Shown here piece after piece: positions 45,987-54,987 of a stretch of 64,000 bases of DNA. The notes under the pieces are model-generated. The model saw nothing but the letters and a program-made list of their open reading frames with translations. It was not told the DNA's origin and searched no databases. The stretch is from Streptomyces sp. JJ38 (GTDB taxonomy: Bacteria; Actinomycetota; Actinomycetes; Streptomycetales; Streptomycetaceae), in NCBI RefSeq assembly GCF_019303475.1, contig NZ_JABLSI010000009.1, forward strand, positions 47,978 through 111,977. The letters are read 5' to 3'. The translations under genes and the position numbers were made by a program. Every line of letters starts with the position of its first letter. Position 1 is the stretch's first letter.

Positions 45987-46472
45987 GTGAGCGGCAAGGG
46001 CGCACCCGAGCTGACCGTCAAGAACTGCCAAGACCTGCGGGTCGCCGTCGTGGCCGCGCAGTGGCACGACCAGGTCATGGGCGGCCTCGTCGACGGCGCC
46101 CTGCGCGCCCTGCGCGAGCTCGGCATCGACGAGCCGACCCTGCTGCGCGTGCCCGGCAGCTTCGAACTGCCCGTCGTGGCCAAGGTGCTGGCCTCCCGCG
46201 GCTACGACGCGGTCGTGGCCCTCGGCGTCGTCATCCGCGGCGGCACCCCGCACTTCGACTACGTCTGCCAGGGCGTGACGAACGGCCTCACCCAGGTCTC
46301 CGTGGAGACCGGCGTGCCCGTCGGCTTCGGCGTTCTCACCTGCGACACCGAGGAGCAGGCCCTGGATCGCTCCGGCCTGCCCGGCTCCAGCGAGGACAAG
46401 GGCCACGAGGCCGTCACGGCGGCCGTCGCCACCGCCGCCACCCTGCGCACCGTCGCCGAACCCTGGCGCTGA
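45987..46472 (+). CDS. ribH: 6,7-dimethyl-8-ribityllumazine synthase
   Basis: A 161-aa enzyme that joins the DHBP and pyrimidine branches. The typical segments are [13 protein letters not shown], the [12 protein letters not shown] loop, and [22 protein letters not shown] with the catalytic His. The GTG start has a GAGGAG site. It lies 79 nt after ribBA and closes the rib operon; a 7-bp hairpin begins 2 nt after the stop. Confidence 0.97.
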   Translation: MSGKGAPELTVKNCQDLRVAVVAAQWHDQVMGGLVDGALRALRELGIDEPTLLRVPGSFELPVVAKVLASRGYDAVVALGVVIRGGTPHFDYVCQGVTNGLTQVSVETGVPVGFGVLTCDTEEQALDRSGLPGSSEDKGHEAVTAAVATAATLRTVAEPWR

Positions 46473-46474
46473 GG

Positions 46475-46492
46475 GCCGCGGAACCCCGCGGC
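46475..46492 (+). terminator. Short hairpin after ribH
   Basis: GCCGCGG (46475-46481) pairs with CCGCGGC (46486-46492) around AACC, starting 2 nt after the ribH stop. It is a plausible but short terminator. Confidence 0.45.
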
Positions 46493-46567
46493 GTCGTCCA
46501 CGGGAGCATCCACAACCCGGACACGGTGCGCCCGCACGCGGGCGCACCCCGTAGGGTGAACAGCACC

Positions 46568-46840
46568 ATGGCGAACAAGACATTCGACGAGCTCTTCGCG
46601 GAGCTCCAGCACAAGGCCGCCACCGGCGACCCCGCCACCTCCCGCACCGCCGAGCTGGTGGCCGGCGGCGTCCACGCCATCGGCAAGAAGGTCGTCGAGG
46701 AGGCGGCCGAGGTCTGGATGGCCGCCGAACACGAGGGCACCGAGCGCACCGCCGAGGAGATCTCGCAGCTCCTCTACCACCTGCAGGTGATGATGGTGGC
46801 GCGCGGCATCTCCCTCGACGACGTATACGCTCATCTCTGA
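46568..46840 (+). CDS. hisE: Phosphoribosyl-ATP pyrophosphohydrolase
   Basis: A 90-aa enzyme for the second step of histidine synthesis. [15 protein letters not shown] and the metal-binding [15 protein letters not shown] define the MazG-like HisE fold. The actinobacterial HisE is a stand-alone protein, as here. TAGGGT (46552-46557) ends 10 nt before the ATG, so the leader is very short or absent. hisG follows by 57 nt. Confidence 0.96.
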   Translation: MANKTFDELFAELQHKAATGDPATSRTAELVAGGVHAIGKKVVEEAAEVWMAAEHEGTERTAEEISQLLYHLQVMMVARGISLDDVYAHL

Positions 46841-46897
46841 CGCCCCCGCGTCCCCGTCCCCTCCGCATCCCCCTCACGAGTGAAGGAACCACGCACC

Positions 46898-47746
46898 ATG
46901 CTGCGCATCGCCGTCCCCAACAAGGGTTCACTGTCCGAGCCTGCGTCGGCGATGCTCCATGAGGCCGGCTACCGCCAGCGCAAGGACCGCCGCGAACTCG
47001 TGCTCGTCGACGCGGCGAACGACGTGGAGTTCTTCTTCCTGCGGCCGCGCGACATCGCCGTCTACGTCGGCTCAGGGCGGCTCGACATCGGCATCACCGG
47101 CCGTGACCTCCTGCTCGACTCCGGCGCCGAGGCCGAGGAGATCCTCCAGCTCGGCTTCGCCGGCTCCACCTTCCGCTACGCCACCCTGCCGGGCACCGCC
47201 ACGAACGTGAACGAGTTCGGCGGCATGACCGTCGCCACCTCCTTCCCCGGTCTGGTCACGCGGCACCTGGAGGAGCACGGCGTGGACGCCTCCGTCGTCC
47301 GGCTCGACGGCGCGGTCGAGACGGCCATCAAGCTCGGCGTCGCCCAGGTCATCGCCGACGTCGTCGAGACGGGCACCACGCTGCGCAACGCCGGGCTGGA
47401 GATCATCAGCGAGCCGATCCTCGTCTCCGAGGCCGTCGTGATCCGCGGCAAGGGCACCGACACCGAGGACCCCAAGGTCCAGCAGTTCCTGCGCCGCATG
47501 CAGGGCGTCCTCGTCGCCCGCGAGTACGTGATGATGGACTACGACATCCGCGCCGAGTACGTCGAGAAGGCCGTCGAGCTGACGCCCGGCCTGGAGTCGC
47601 CGACCGTCTCCCCGCTGCACGACAAGGGCTGGGTCGCCGTGCGCTCGATGGTGCCGGCCCAGAAGGCCCAGCGGATCATGGACGACCTCTACGAGCTCGG
47701 CGCCCGCGCGATCCTCACCACCAACATCCACGCCTGCCGACTGTGA
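46898..47746 (+). CDS. hisG: ATP phosphoribosyltransferase (long form)
   Basis: A 282-aa enzyme for the first and feedback-inhibited step of histidine synthesis. The catalytic PRTase part has LRIAVPNKGSLSEPA and VVETGTTLRNAGLEI. The C-terminal ACT-like domain (about 210-282; TVSPLHDKGWVAVRSMVP) gives histidine regulation and marks the long HisG form. ATG 46898 is preferred over an in-frame GTG 18 nt upstream because GAAGGA lies between them. Confidence 0.96.
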   Translation: MLRIAVPNKGSLSEPASAMLHEAGYRQRKDRRELVLVDAANDVEFFFLRPRDIAVYVGSGRLDIGITGRDLLLDSGAEAEEILQLGFAGSTFRYATLPGTATNVNEFGGMTVATSFPGLVTRHLEEHGVDASVVRLDGAVETAIKLGVAQVIADVVETGTTLRNAGLEIISEPILVSEAVVIRGKGTDTEDPKVQQFLRRMQGVLVAREYVMMDYDIRAEYVEKAVELTPGLESPTVSPLHDKGWVAVRSMVPAQKAQRIMDDLYELGARAILTTNIHACRL

Positions 47747-47795
47747 GTACCGCACGCCGTGCCGTCGGCCGCCCCACCGTGAGGAAGAACCGCCC

Positions 47796-48248
47796 ATGCC
47801 CGCCGCCGTCCCCCCGCTGCCGGTGACCTTCCGTCCGACCCGCACCCGCGTCGTGCTGATCGGCGTCGGCGTCGCGACCCTGGCCACGCTGACCGTCGTC
47901 GCGGTGCTCCTGGAGAGCCTGACGGCGGCGGAGCGGATCAGCTTCGTCCTCACCGGAGCGCTCTTCCTCGCGGTGCTCGCCCTGCTGGCCCGGCCGCACG
48001 TCACCGCCGACGCCGACGGCGTGACCGTCGTCAACCTCACCCGCAGCCGACGGCTGGAGTGGGCCGAGATCCTCGCCGTCAACCTGCGCTCCGGAGACCC
48101 GTGGGTCTCCCTCGACCTCGCGGACGGCACCAGCCTGCCCGCCATGGGCATCCAGCCCGGCATCTCCCGGGCCCAGGCCGTACGGGACGCCACGGCCCTG
48201 CGCGCTCTGGCCCAGGAGCACGGCACGGGCCACCCGGGCGCTGACTGA
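47796..48248 (+). CDS. PH-like domain membrane protein downstream of hisG
   Basis: A 150-aa protein of unknown function. Two hydrophobic helices (about 18-38 and 48-66) are followed by a small beta domain (VTADADGVTVVNLTRSRRLEWAEILAVNLR), the bacterial PH fold seen in DUF-type membrane proteins. It lies 49 nt after hisG, and a similar gene follows hisG in mycobacteria, so the association is conserved. It converges with the AAA+ gene. Confidence 0.82.
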   Translation: MPAAVPPLPVTFRPTRTRVVLIGVGVATLATLTVVAVLLESLTAAERISFVLTGALFLAVLALLARPHVTADADGVTVVNLTRSRRLEWAEILAVNLRSGDPWVSLDLADGTSLPAMGIQPGISRAQAVRDATALRALAQEHGTGHPGAD

Positions 48249-48263
48249 CCGGCTCGTCGGTCC

Positions 48264-50195
48264 TCAGCCCGGCGGCGGCTCCGGCCGCGGGCCCGCCGGG
48301 CCCCGCCCGGACAGCACCTCACCGTAGGCCTGCATCAGGTCGGGCAGCCGCAGCGTCGCCAGATCCTCCCGCGACGGCGTCCCCGACCAGTCCGACAGCC
48401 GCAGGTCGCGGTAGGCGCAGCTCTTCTCGTACAGAGTGCGCAGAAACCGCCCGTTGCCCAGCTCGTCGACCCAGCCCTGCGCCACCACGTGGCCGCTGAT
48501 GCTGCGCAGCTCCTCCAGCGACTCCTCGTCCCACCGGTCGCCGTTCTCGGCCGCCAGTACCTCGCCGATGGCCGTCAGCTCCAGCGGGCGGTAACTCGGG
48601 AAGTCGATCCGCGTCGTGAACCGTGAGCCCAGCCCCGGGTTCACGGCCAGCAGCCGCTCCATGCCCTCGGGATAGCCGGCCAGGATCACCACCAGACGGT
48701 CCCGGTTGTCCTCGGCCCGCTTGAGCAGCACCTGCAGCGCCTCGTCGCCGTACGCGTCCCCCTTGGCGTAGCCCGAGTTCGACAGGCTGTACGCCTCGTC
48801 CACGAACAGCACCCCGCCCAGCGAGCTGTCGATGAGCTCGTTGGCCTTGACCGCCGTCTGGCCCAGGAACTCGCCCACGAAGTCCGAGCGCTGGGCCTCC
48901 ACCAGATGGTCCCCGCCCAGCAGCCCGAGCGCGTAGAACACCCGGCCGAGTATGCGCGCCACCGTCGTCTTCCCGGTGCCCGAGGGCCCGGAGAACACGA
49001 AATGCCGCTTGGGCGGCTGCACGGGCAAGCCCTGCCCGGCCCGCAGCCTGGCCATGTGCAGCTGGGCGGACAGCGCCCGCACCTGCCGCTTGACGGGCTC
49101 CAGCCCCACCATGCGCTCCAGCTCCGCCAGCGCCTCCGCCAGCAGCTCCGGATCGGCCGGCCCGCCCGGCCACCGGTCCTGCGGTGCCCGGCCGTCCCGC
49201 CCCCGCGGCTCGCCCGCGTCCACGCCGGCGCCCGCCCCGGGGCCGCCCACCGGCTCCGCGTCCAGCGGCCACAGGTCCTCCAGCACCGGGTCCGTTGGAT
49301 CGGCGCCGTCCGGCCCGGCGGGATCGCCGTCGCCCCCCGGCTCCCGGGCCGCCCCCTCGGGGCCCGCCCCCGCCGCCGTCCGCAGCGGGGCCGCCCAGGA
49401 GGAGGCCAGGGAGTCCGCCATGCCGTCCGACTCCGTGATGGCGGTGAGCCGGGCGGCGGTGTCCATGAACGCCGGGTCCACCCGGTGCACCGCCCGGTAC
49501 AGCGGCAGCGCGGCGGCGCTGCGCCCGGTGCCCTCCCGGGCCCGGGCCAGCCAGTACCGCAGCTCCTTGCGCTGCGGCTGCTCGCTGCGGCAACGCATGA
49601 GCGCCGTGGACAGCAGCGGCTCGGCCTGCCCGTACATCTCCAGCCGTACCCGGGCCATCCCGGCGAACAGCCCCGCCTCGACGCCGAGCAGCGGGTCCTC
49701 GACCAGGGACTCGGTGTGGACGACGAGCCCTTCCCAGTCTTTGGCGAGGTAGGCGCGGCACGCGTGCAGGAAGCGCACCTGCGGATCGGCGTCCGGCGGC
49801 GGGCAGCCGGCCAGCGCCCGGTCCAGGTCGGCGACGTGCCGGCCGTCCAGCCAGTGCGAGGCGTGCGCGAGCAGTAGGTCCCGGCCGCTCTCCAGCACCG
49901 GCTGGACCCACCACCCCAGCCAGTACCAGGAGTTGAGGCTCAGCCCATGGCGGGAGCGCTGTTCGCCGAAGCGGTCCCGGTACTCGAACATCCGCAGTAG
50001 CGCCGTCGTGGCGTCGACGCGCAGGGCGTGCAGCCCCAGCCAGGCGTCGGCCATCCCCACGTCCAGCCGCACCGCCGTCCTGAACTCCTCCTCGGCCTGC
50101 GGGTAGTCGCCCATGGTGTAGGAGTCCACGCCGCGCAGCCAGGCGAGGTCGGCGGGTGCGCGCGGCACCCCGGTACCCCGCGTGCCGAAGTCCAT
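48264..50195 (-). CDS. Orphan EccA-like (CbbX/CfxQ) AAA+ ATPase with TPR-like N-terminus
   Basis: A 643-aa cytoplasmic protein. Residues about 1-255 are helical TPR-like repeats (ADLAWLRGVDSYTMGDYPQAEEEF). An acidic Gly/Pro/Asp-rich linker follows (about 270-335). The AAA+ domain has Walker A FSGPSGTGKTTVA and Walker B LFVDEAYSL, with the C-terminal helical lid. This layout is that of EccA, the ATPase of ESX (type VII) secretion. No esx, eccB-E or PE/PPE genes are near, so it is an orphan, and a different remodelling role is possible. Low-level symmetry (48267-48301) at its 3' end may terminate it. Confidence 0.88.
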   Translation of the reverse strand: MDFGTRGTGVPRAPADLAWLRGVDSYTMGDYPQAEEEFRTAVRLDVGMADAWLGLHALRVDATTALLRMFEYRDRFGEQRSRHGLSLNSWYWLGWWVQPVLESGRDLLLAHASHWLDGRHVADLDRALAGCPPPDADPQVRFLHACRAYLAKDWEGLVVHTESLVEDPLLGVEAGLFAGMARVRLEMYGQAEPLLSTALMRCRSEQPQRKELRYWLARAREGTGRSAAALPLYRAVHRVDPAFMDTAARLTAITESDGMADSLASSWAAPLRTAAGAGPEGAAREPGGDGDPAGPDGADPTDPVLEDLWPLDAEPVGGPGAGAGVDAGEPRGRDGRAPQDRWPGGPADPELLAEALAELERMVGLEPVKRQVRALSAQLHMARLRAGQGLPVQPPKRHFVFSGPSGTGKTTVARILGRVFYALGLLGGDHLVEAQRSDFVGEFLGQTAVKANELIDSSLGGVLFVDEAYSLSNSGYAKGDAYGDEALQVLLKRAEDNRDRLVVILAGYPEGMERLLAVNPGLGSRFTTRIDFPSYRPLELTAIGEVLAAENGDRWDEESLEELRSISGHVVAQGWVDELGNGRFLRTLYEKSCAYRDLRLSDWSGTPSREDLATLRLPDLMQAYGEVLSGRGPAGPRPEPPPG

Positions 50196-50448
50196 CCCGT
50201 CCCCCTGGGCCGATCCCGTCGGGTCCTGCCAGGCGCCTGCCCCGCCTGGTCAACTGCCGTACCACGGACGGCGGTTGTAGATCATGGTCGGGGATCGCCC
50301 GGCTCCGCGCAACGGTCGCATCGTACCCGCGTGGCACGCTGCGTCGAAGTGCGCGGTACAGACCGTACCCGCACGTCCGGCCAGGTCGGGCGGTGAGCCT
50401 CACCCAGGGTGACGGTCGAGATGGGCGAGCCGGACATCACGGACAGGA

Positions 50449-50486
50449 CGAAGCCCCCGGTCACGGGGGAACAACCAGGGGCTTCG
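50449..50486 (-). ncRNA. Switch-like hairpin between the AAA+ gene and its candidate promoter
   Basis: On the minus strand, CGAAGCCCC (50486-50478) can pair with GGGGCTTCG (50457-50449), 9 bp. A second hairpin, CCCCCG-TGAC-CGGGGG (50469-50454), uses part of the same bases, so the two are mutually exclusive. A small CGGT/ACCG hairpin (50512-50501) lies upstream. The element is 250 nt before the AAA+ start codon. It could be an attenuator or a small RNA. Confidence 0.5.
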
Positions 50487-50521
50487 CGCTCTCGGACGGC
50501 CGGTGAAGACCGTGTGTTTTG

Positions 50522-50551
50522 AACGTAATCTGTCACTGCGCCGCAGGTCAA
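50522..50551 (-). promoter_or_regulatory. Candidate promoter directed toward the AAA+ gene
   Basis: On the minus strand, TTGACC (50551-50546) and TACGTT (50527-50522) are 18 nt apart. Transcription would begin near 50514, just before the alternative hairpins. The rest of the 417-nt gap shows no convincing gene. Confidence 0.5.
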
Positions 50552-50612
50552 GCAATCGCCGTGAGCGATCATCCGGGACGCCCCGGCTCGGCCGCACACT
50601 GGTTCGGTCCCA

Positions 50613-51278
50613 CTACCCAGAGTCATGGCGTCGCGCCGTGCAAGCGCCCGCGGGCCCTGACAGCACCACATACCCCTCCGGCATCTGCCGTACCAGCAGA
50701 TCCGCGAACGGCCGGGTGGGGTCGGCCGCGAAGTGGGCGCGCTCGGCCGCCGTCCAGTCGTCCCAGAACGCCGCCAGCCCCGGGCCGTCCCGCCGCCGCC
50801 CGCGCTCCCAGGCCGTCGCGGGGGAGACGTCGAGCCACAGCACCGCCGACAGCACCGGGCGCACCGCCGCGCGTCCCGCGCCCACGCCCTCCACCAGCAC
50901 CACAGGATCGGGGGACAGCGACAGCGGGCGGCTGAAACTCCGGCGCTGCCAGTCGTATCCGAGGAAGCGGGCCGACACCCCGCGCCCGAGGGGCGTCACC
51001 ACCGCGTCGGCCAGCCGCTCCGTCCAGCCGAAGAAGGCCGCGTGGCAGGCCAGATCGTCCAGGTGCAGCACGGGCGCTCCGCCGAGCTCCTCGGCCAGCC
51101 GCCGGGCGAGGGTGCTCTTGCCGGAACCCGCGTGCCCGTCGACCGCGACGAGGCGCACCGGACCGCACGAGGGCGGCAGCCCGCGCAGCCGCGCCGCGAG
51201 ACCACCCAGAGCGCCACAGCGGCCGGCCCCGGGGGAGCGGACCGCCGCGCGCTCCCCGACCGGCCGCTGCTTCGTCAC
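50613..51278 (-). CDS. Uridine kinase-like P-loop protein
   Basis: A 221-aa protein of the uridine kinase/phosphoribulokinase superfamily. Walker A is VDGHAGSGKSTLARRL (about residues 46-61), followed by VLHLDDLACHAAFFGW, which fits the nucleoside-binding region, and VVLVEGVGAGRAAVRP as Walker B. It is probably a nucleoside or related small-molecule kinase; the substrate is not certain. GTG start at 51278. Convergent with nothing close; it faces away from the C39-like gene. Confidence 0.82.
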   Translation of the reverse strand: MTKQRPVGERAAVRSPGAGRCGALGGLAARLRGLPPSCGPVRLVAVDGHAGSGKSTLARRLAEELGGAPVLHLDDLACHAAFFGWTERLADAVVTPLGRGVSARFLGYDWQRRSFSRPLSLSPDPVVLVEGVGAGRAAVRPVLSAVLWLDVSPATAWERGRRRDGPGLAAFWDDWTAAERAHFAADPTRPFADLLVRQMPEGYVVLSGPAGACTARRHDSG

Positions 51279-51433
51279 CCGCCCAGCCTACGGCGTCCAC
51301 GGCTCCAGAGGTCCAGACCGATAACGGTGGGCCCCGTGCTGGCGCGGCCCCTGGCCCGGCCCGCGCCGCCCGGGGATAGTTGACGCAGCCGCCACCCGGC
51401 GTCCACCGTCCAGTGACTAGGGGGACCACCCGC

Positions 51434-52816
51434 ATGAGCCGACCCGTGACGACCCGCCGCACCCTGCTGGCCGCCTCCGTCGCCGTCGCCGCCACGGCCG
51501 CCGCCACCACGCTGCCCTCCGCCGCCCACGGTGCCGGACGGGCCGCACCCGAGGGCGCCTCGCGCGGCGGTGGCGGGTCGAGCGTCGCCTACGCCTCCTG
51601 GACCTCGGTGGCGGACTGGCACGGCGGCTCCGGCCGGGGCACCCGCGTCGACCACGGGCGCCGCCCCGGCCTCGCCATCGGCAGGCCCGCCGGGACGCTC
51701 ACCTACCGCGACCCGCACGGCGGCACCACCGTCGAGCGGTGGGAGTACGCGACCTGGACCTCGCCGCGCCGGGCGCTGCGGCACCCGGCCCGGCAGCTGA
51801 TCGCCTCCTGGAACGCCCGCACGCCGGAGGGCACCTGGCTCCGCGTCGAGGCCCAGGGCACGTACTCCGACGGCACCGAGTCGCCCTGGTACACGCTCGG
51901 CGTCTGGACCTCGGGTGACGGTCCCGACGTCCCCCGCCGCACCTCCGTGGACGACCAGGGCGACGGCCGCAGCACCGTGTGGACCGACACCCTCGTCGTC
52001 ACCGAGGACGGCACCCGGCTCACCGCCTTCCGGCTGCGGGCCACCCTGCTGCGCGCCCCCGGCAGTCACGCCACCCCCACCCTCTGGCGGCTGGGCGCGA
52101 TGACCTCCGACGTCCCCGACCGCTTCGAGGTCCCGCCGACCGCCCCCGGCGAGGCCGCCGGCGTCGAACTCCCCGTCCCGTCCTACTCCCAGAACATCCA
52201 CGTCGGCCGCTACCCGGAGTACGACAACGGTGGAGAGGCCTGGTGCAGCCCCACCTCGTCCCAGATGATCATCGAGTCCTGGGGACGTCTGCCCGAGCCG
52301 GAGGACTACGCCTGGGTCAACCCGGAGTACGACGACCCCCAGGTGTGCCACGCCGCCCGGTACACCTACGACTACCAGTACGAGGGCTGCGGCAACTGGC
52401 CCTTCAACGCCGCCTACGCCGCCACCTACGACGACCTCCAGGGCGTCGTCACCCGGCTGGACACCCTGCACGACGCCGAACGGCTCGTCCGGGCCGGCAT
52501 CCCGCTCATCACCTCCCAGTCCTTCCTGGAGGAGGAGCTGGACGGCGCCGGCTACGGCACCGCCGGCCACCTCATGACGGTCGTCGGCTTCACCCGGGAC
52601 GGCGACGTCATCGCAGGCGACCCGGCGTCCGACAGCAACGCCGAGGTGCGCCGCGTCTACCGCCGGAGGCAGTTCGAGAACATCTGGCTGAGGACCAAGC
52701 GCTACGACGCCAAGGGCAAGGTCAGGAGCGGCACCGGCGGCGTCTGCTACCTCTACTTCCCGGCCCGTCCCAGCGCCGCCCAGCGCCGCGCCCTGGCCGC
52801 CGTCGGCATCCGCTGA
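51434..52816 (+). CDS. Exported C39-like (papain-fold) peptidase family protein
   Basis: A 460-aa protein with a twin-arginine signal (TTRRTLLAASVAVAATAAATTLPSAA, residues 6-31). Residues about 45-245 are a beta-rich domain of unknown function. The C-terminal C39-like domain starts VPSYSQNIHVGRYPEYDNGGEAWCSP, with Cys271, His380 (AGHLMTVVGF) and Asp396 (GDPAS) as the likely triad. Family members are peptidases or bacteriocin leader-cleaving folds; here it is a stand-alone exported protein. No transport partner is near. Confidence 0.85.
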   Translation: MSRPVTTRRTLLAASVAVAATAAATTLPSAAHGAGRAAPEGASRGGGGSSVAYASWTSVADWHGGSGRGTRVDHGRRPGLAIGRPAGTLTYRDPHGGTTVERWEYATWTSPRRALRHPARQLIASWNARTPEGTWLRVEAQGTYSDGTESPWYTLGVWTSGDGPDVPRRTSVDDQGDGRSTVWTDTLVVTEDGTRLTAFRLRATLLRAPGSHATPTLWRLGAMTSDVPDRFEVPPTAPGEAAGVELPVPSYSQNIHVGRYPEYDNGGEAWCSPTSSQMIIESWGRLPEPEDYAWVNPEYDDPQVCHAARYTYDYQYEGCGNWPFNAAYAATYDDLQGVVTRLDTLHDAERLVRAGIPLITSQSFLEEELDGAGYGTAGHLMTVVGFTRDGDVIAGDPASDSNAEVRRVYRRRQFENIWLRTKRYDAKGKVRSGTGGVCYLYFPARPSAAQRRALAAVGIR

Positions 52817-52939
52817 CGGCCTCGGGCCCGGCCCGTAGCCGCACCCGCCCGGCCCCGTCCACACCCGTCCGGACCAGCGCCGAGCCTCGCCTGGTGTGCC
52901 CCGGCCGACGGCGGGTACCCCGCCACGGGCCGGGGCGCC

Positions 52940-53195
52940 GTGGGCCCCGGCGGACGCGCACGGCAGGTGGCGCTGGACCAGGCGCGGGCCCACGGCAAGG
53001 GCACCCTCGTGCAGGTCGGTTCGGCGCTGTCCTACCGGGGGCTGCTGCGGTCGGCGTACTGCCCGCACCGGCTACGCGTCCCAGCACTCCGACGAGCCCG
53101 ACGAGCCCGACGACCCGGCGGCCCCGGCCGACGGCCCCGGCGGGCGGGACCACGGCACCCGACGCCGCTCCAGCGGGACGGCCCATGGGCGCGGC
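52940..53195 (+). pseudogene. Remnant of a short-chain dehydrogenase/reductase gene
   Basis: Frame A (52940-53062) reads like the SDR core, GKGTLVQVGSALSYRG and RSAYC, which normally continues with xAKHA and the catalytic Lys. Instead, frame B (53067-53195) jumps to a sequence like the C-terminal tail of long actinobacterial SDRs, YASQHSDEPDEPDDPAAP and GGRDHG. The Lys-containing segment and most of the C-terminal half are missing. There is no start codon context or intact frame. It occupies the 514-nt gap before qcrB. Confidence 0.6.
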
Positions 53196-53330
53196 CGTAT
53201 GTCACCTGATTCTCCGTTAGCCCGTCCGTGCCGGGGGAGCGGGCAGCGAGGTGACGGCACGTTTGACGCATTCACGCCGGGACAACCGGGAACCCACGTC
53301 CGACATCCGTCCCGGAGGGAGCAGGAACGC

Positions 53331-54980
53331 GTGTTGCCGTCCCGCAGGAGCGTCGGCGCCGACGGAGCGGCCCGGCGGGCGGGCCTGCGCGCCTTCGACG
53401 CCCTCGACGCGCGGCTGCCCGTCGCCGAGGTCGGCAAGGGGACGCTGCGCAAGGCCTTTCCCAGCCACTGGTCCTTCCTGCTGGGCGAGATGGCGCTCTA
53501 CAGTTTCATCGTCCTGCTGCTGACGGGCGTGTTCCTCACGTTCTTCTTCGAGCCCGCCCACGGACAGGTCGTCTACGAGGGCTCGTACGAGCCCTTGCGC
53601 GGCGTGCTGATGTCCGAGGCGTACGCGTCGACGCTCGACATCAGCTTCGACGTCCGCGGCGGGCTGCTGATCCGCCAGATCCACCACTGGGCCGCGCTGC
53701 TGTTCACCGCGGCCATCACCGTCCACCTGCTGCGGGTCTTCTTCACCGGAGCCTTCCGCAGACCGCGCGAGCTGAACTGGGTCATCGGCGTCACGCTGTT
53801 CATGCTGGCGATGGTGGAGGGCTTCTGCGGCTACTCACTCCCCGACGACCTGCTCTCCGGAACCGGCCTGCGCATCACCCAGGGCATCATGCTCTCCATC
53901 CCCGTCGTCGGCACGTACGTCAGCTTCCTGGTCTTCGGTGGCGAGTACCCCGGGGAGCTCATCATCCCCCGGCTCTACGTGACCCACGTCCTGCTCGTGC
54001 CGGGCCTGCTGCTCGCGCTGGTCACGCTGCACATCCTGCTGGTCTTCCACCTCAAGCACACCCAGTGGGCCAAGCGGGGGCACACCAACCGCAACGTCGT
54101 CGGCGACCCGATGGTCCCGGTCTTCGCCGCCAAGTCGGGTGGGCTCTTCCTCACCGTGTTCGGGGTGCTCGCCGTCCTCGGTGCCGCGGCCCAGATCAAC
54201 CCCGTGTGGGCCTACGGGCCCTACCGGGCCGACCAGGTCTCCACCTTCTCCCAACCGGACTGGTACGTCGGATTCCTGGAGGGCTCGCTGCGGCTGATGC
54301 CGGGCTGGGAGATCACCCTGTGGGGCCACACCCTCATGCTCAACGTGCTGGTACCGGCCGTCCTGCTGCCCGGTGCCTTGTTCACCCTCCTCTACCTCTA
54401 CCCGTTCTTCGAGCGGTGGGTCACCGGGGACCGTGGTGAGCACCACCTGTGCGACCGGCCGCGCAACCGCCCCACCCGCACCGGACTCGGCGTCGCGGGC
54501 ACGACGTTCTACGCCGTGCTGCTCATGGCGGGCGGTCAGGACCTGATCGCCTACCTCTTCGACCTCTCCGTGGAACGGGTCGTGTGGACCTTCCGGGTGG
54601 CCGTGCTGCTCGGCCCCGTCCTCGCGTTCCTCGTCACCAAGCGCGTCTGCCTCGCCCTCCAGGAGCGGGACCGCGACCGGCTGTCGGAGGGGGAGGAGAC
54701 CGGCCAGGTGGCCCAGTCGGTGGCCGGCGGCTTCGGTGCCGGGCACAGCCCCGTGTCCGCCGAGGAGCGCTACCGGCTCCTCGTGCGGGACATGCCGCTG
54801 CCCCTGGAAGGGACGGAGGCGGAACCGGGAGGCCGCGGCCGACGGCTCCGCGGACTGCGGCTCGCCCTGAGCCGCTGGTACTACGGCAAGCGGGTGGACC
54901 TGCCGACGACGGCCGCCGAGCGGGACGAGATCGCCGCGCGCACCGCCCCGCCCGAGCGCGCGGGACACACCGAGCGCTGA
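53331..54980 (+). CDS. qcrB: Cytochrome bc1 complex cytochrome b subunit (orphan paralogue)
   Basis: A 549-aa membrane cytochrome b. The heme b histidines are present in helix B (QIHHWAALLFTAAITVHLLRV) and helix D (THVLLVPGLLLALVTLH). The quinol-oxidation motif appears as QPDWYVGFLEGSLRLMPG, the actinobacterial PDWY form. Both b6- and subunit IV-like parts are fused, as in other actinobacterial QcrB. No qcrA or qcrC is adjacent, so this is an extra copy outside the main qcrCAB operon. GTG at 53331, with GGAGGGA upstream. It meets ctaF tail to tail, 7 nt apart. Confidence 0.9.
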   Translation: MLPSRRSVGADGAARRAGLRAFDALDARLPVAEVGKGTLRKAFPSHWSFLLGEMALYSFIVLLLTGVFLTFFFEPAHGQVVYEGSYEPLRGVLMSEAYASTLDISFDVRGGLLIRQIHHWAALLFTAAITVHLLRVFFTGAFRRPRELNWVIGVTLFMLAMVEGFCGYSLPDDLLSGTGLRITQGIMLSIPVVGTYVSFLVFGGEYPGELIIPRLYVTHVLLVPGLLLALVTLHILLVFHLKHTQWAKRGHTNRNVVGDPMVPVFAAKSGGLFLTVFGVLAVLGAAAQINPVWAYGPYRADQVSTFSQPDWYVGFLEGSLRLMPGWEITLWGHTLMLNVLVPAVLLPGALFTLLYLYPFFERWVTGDRGEHHLCDRPRNRPTRTGLGVAGTTFYAVLLMAGGQDLIAYLFDLSVERVVWTFRVAVLLGPVLAFLVTKRVCLALQERDRDRLSEGEETGQVAQSVAGGFGAGHSPVSAEERYRLLVRDMPLPLEGTEAEPGGRGRRLRGLRLALSRWYYGKRVDLPTTAAERDEIAARTAPPERAGHTER

Positions 54981-54987
54981 TCCTCGC

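Noticed and set aside
50449..50486. The 6C RNA family.
   Set aside because: 6C RNAs have two loops of six or more cytosines; here only runs of four and five C occur, and these are in stems.
50276..50578. A minus-strand frame beginning MIAHGDCLTCG with a C-x2-C motif.
   Set aside because: Third-position GC is lower than in neighbours, it overlaps the promoter and alternative hairpins, and no family fits.
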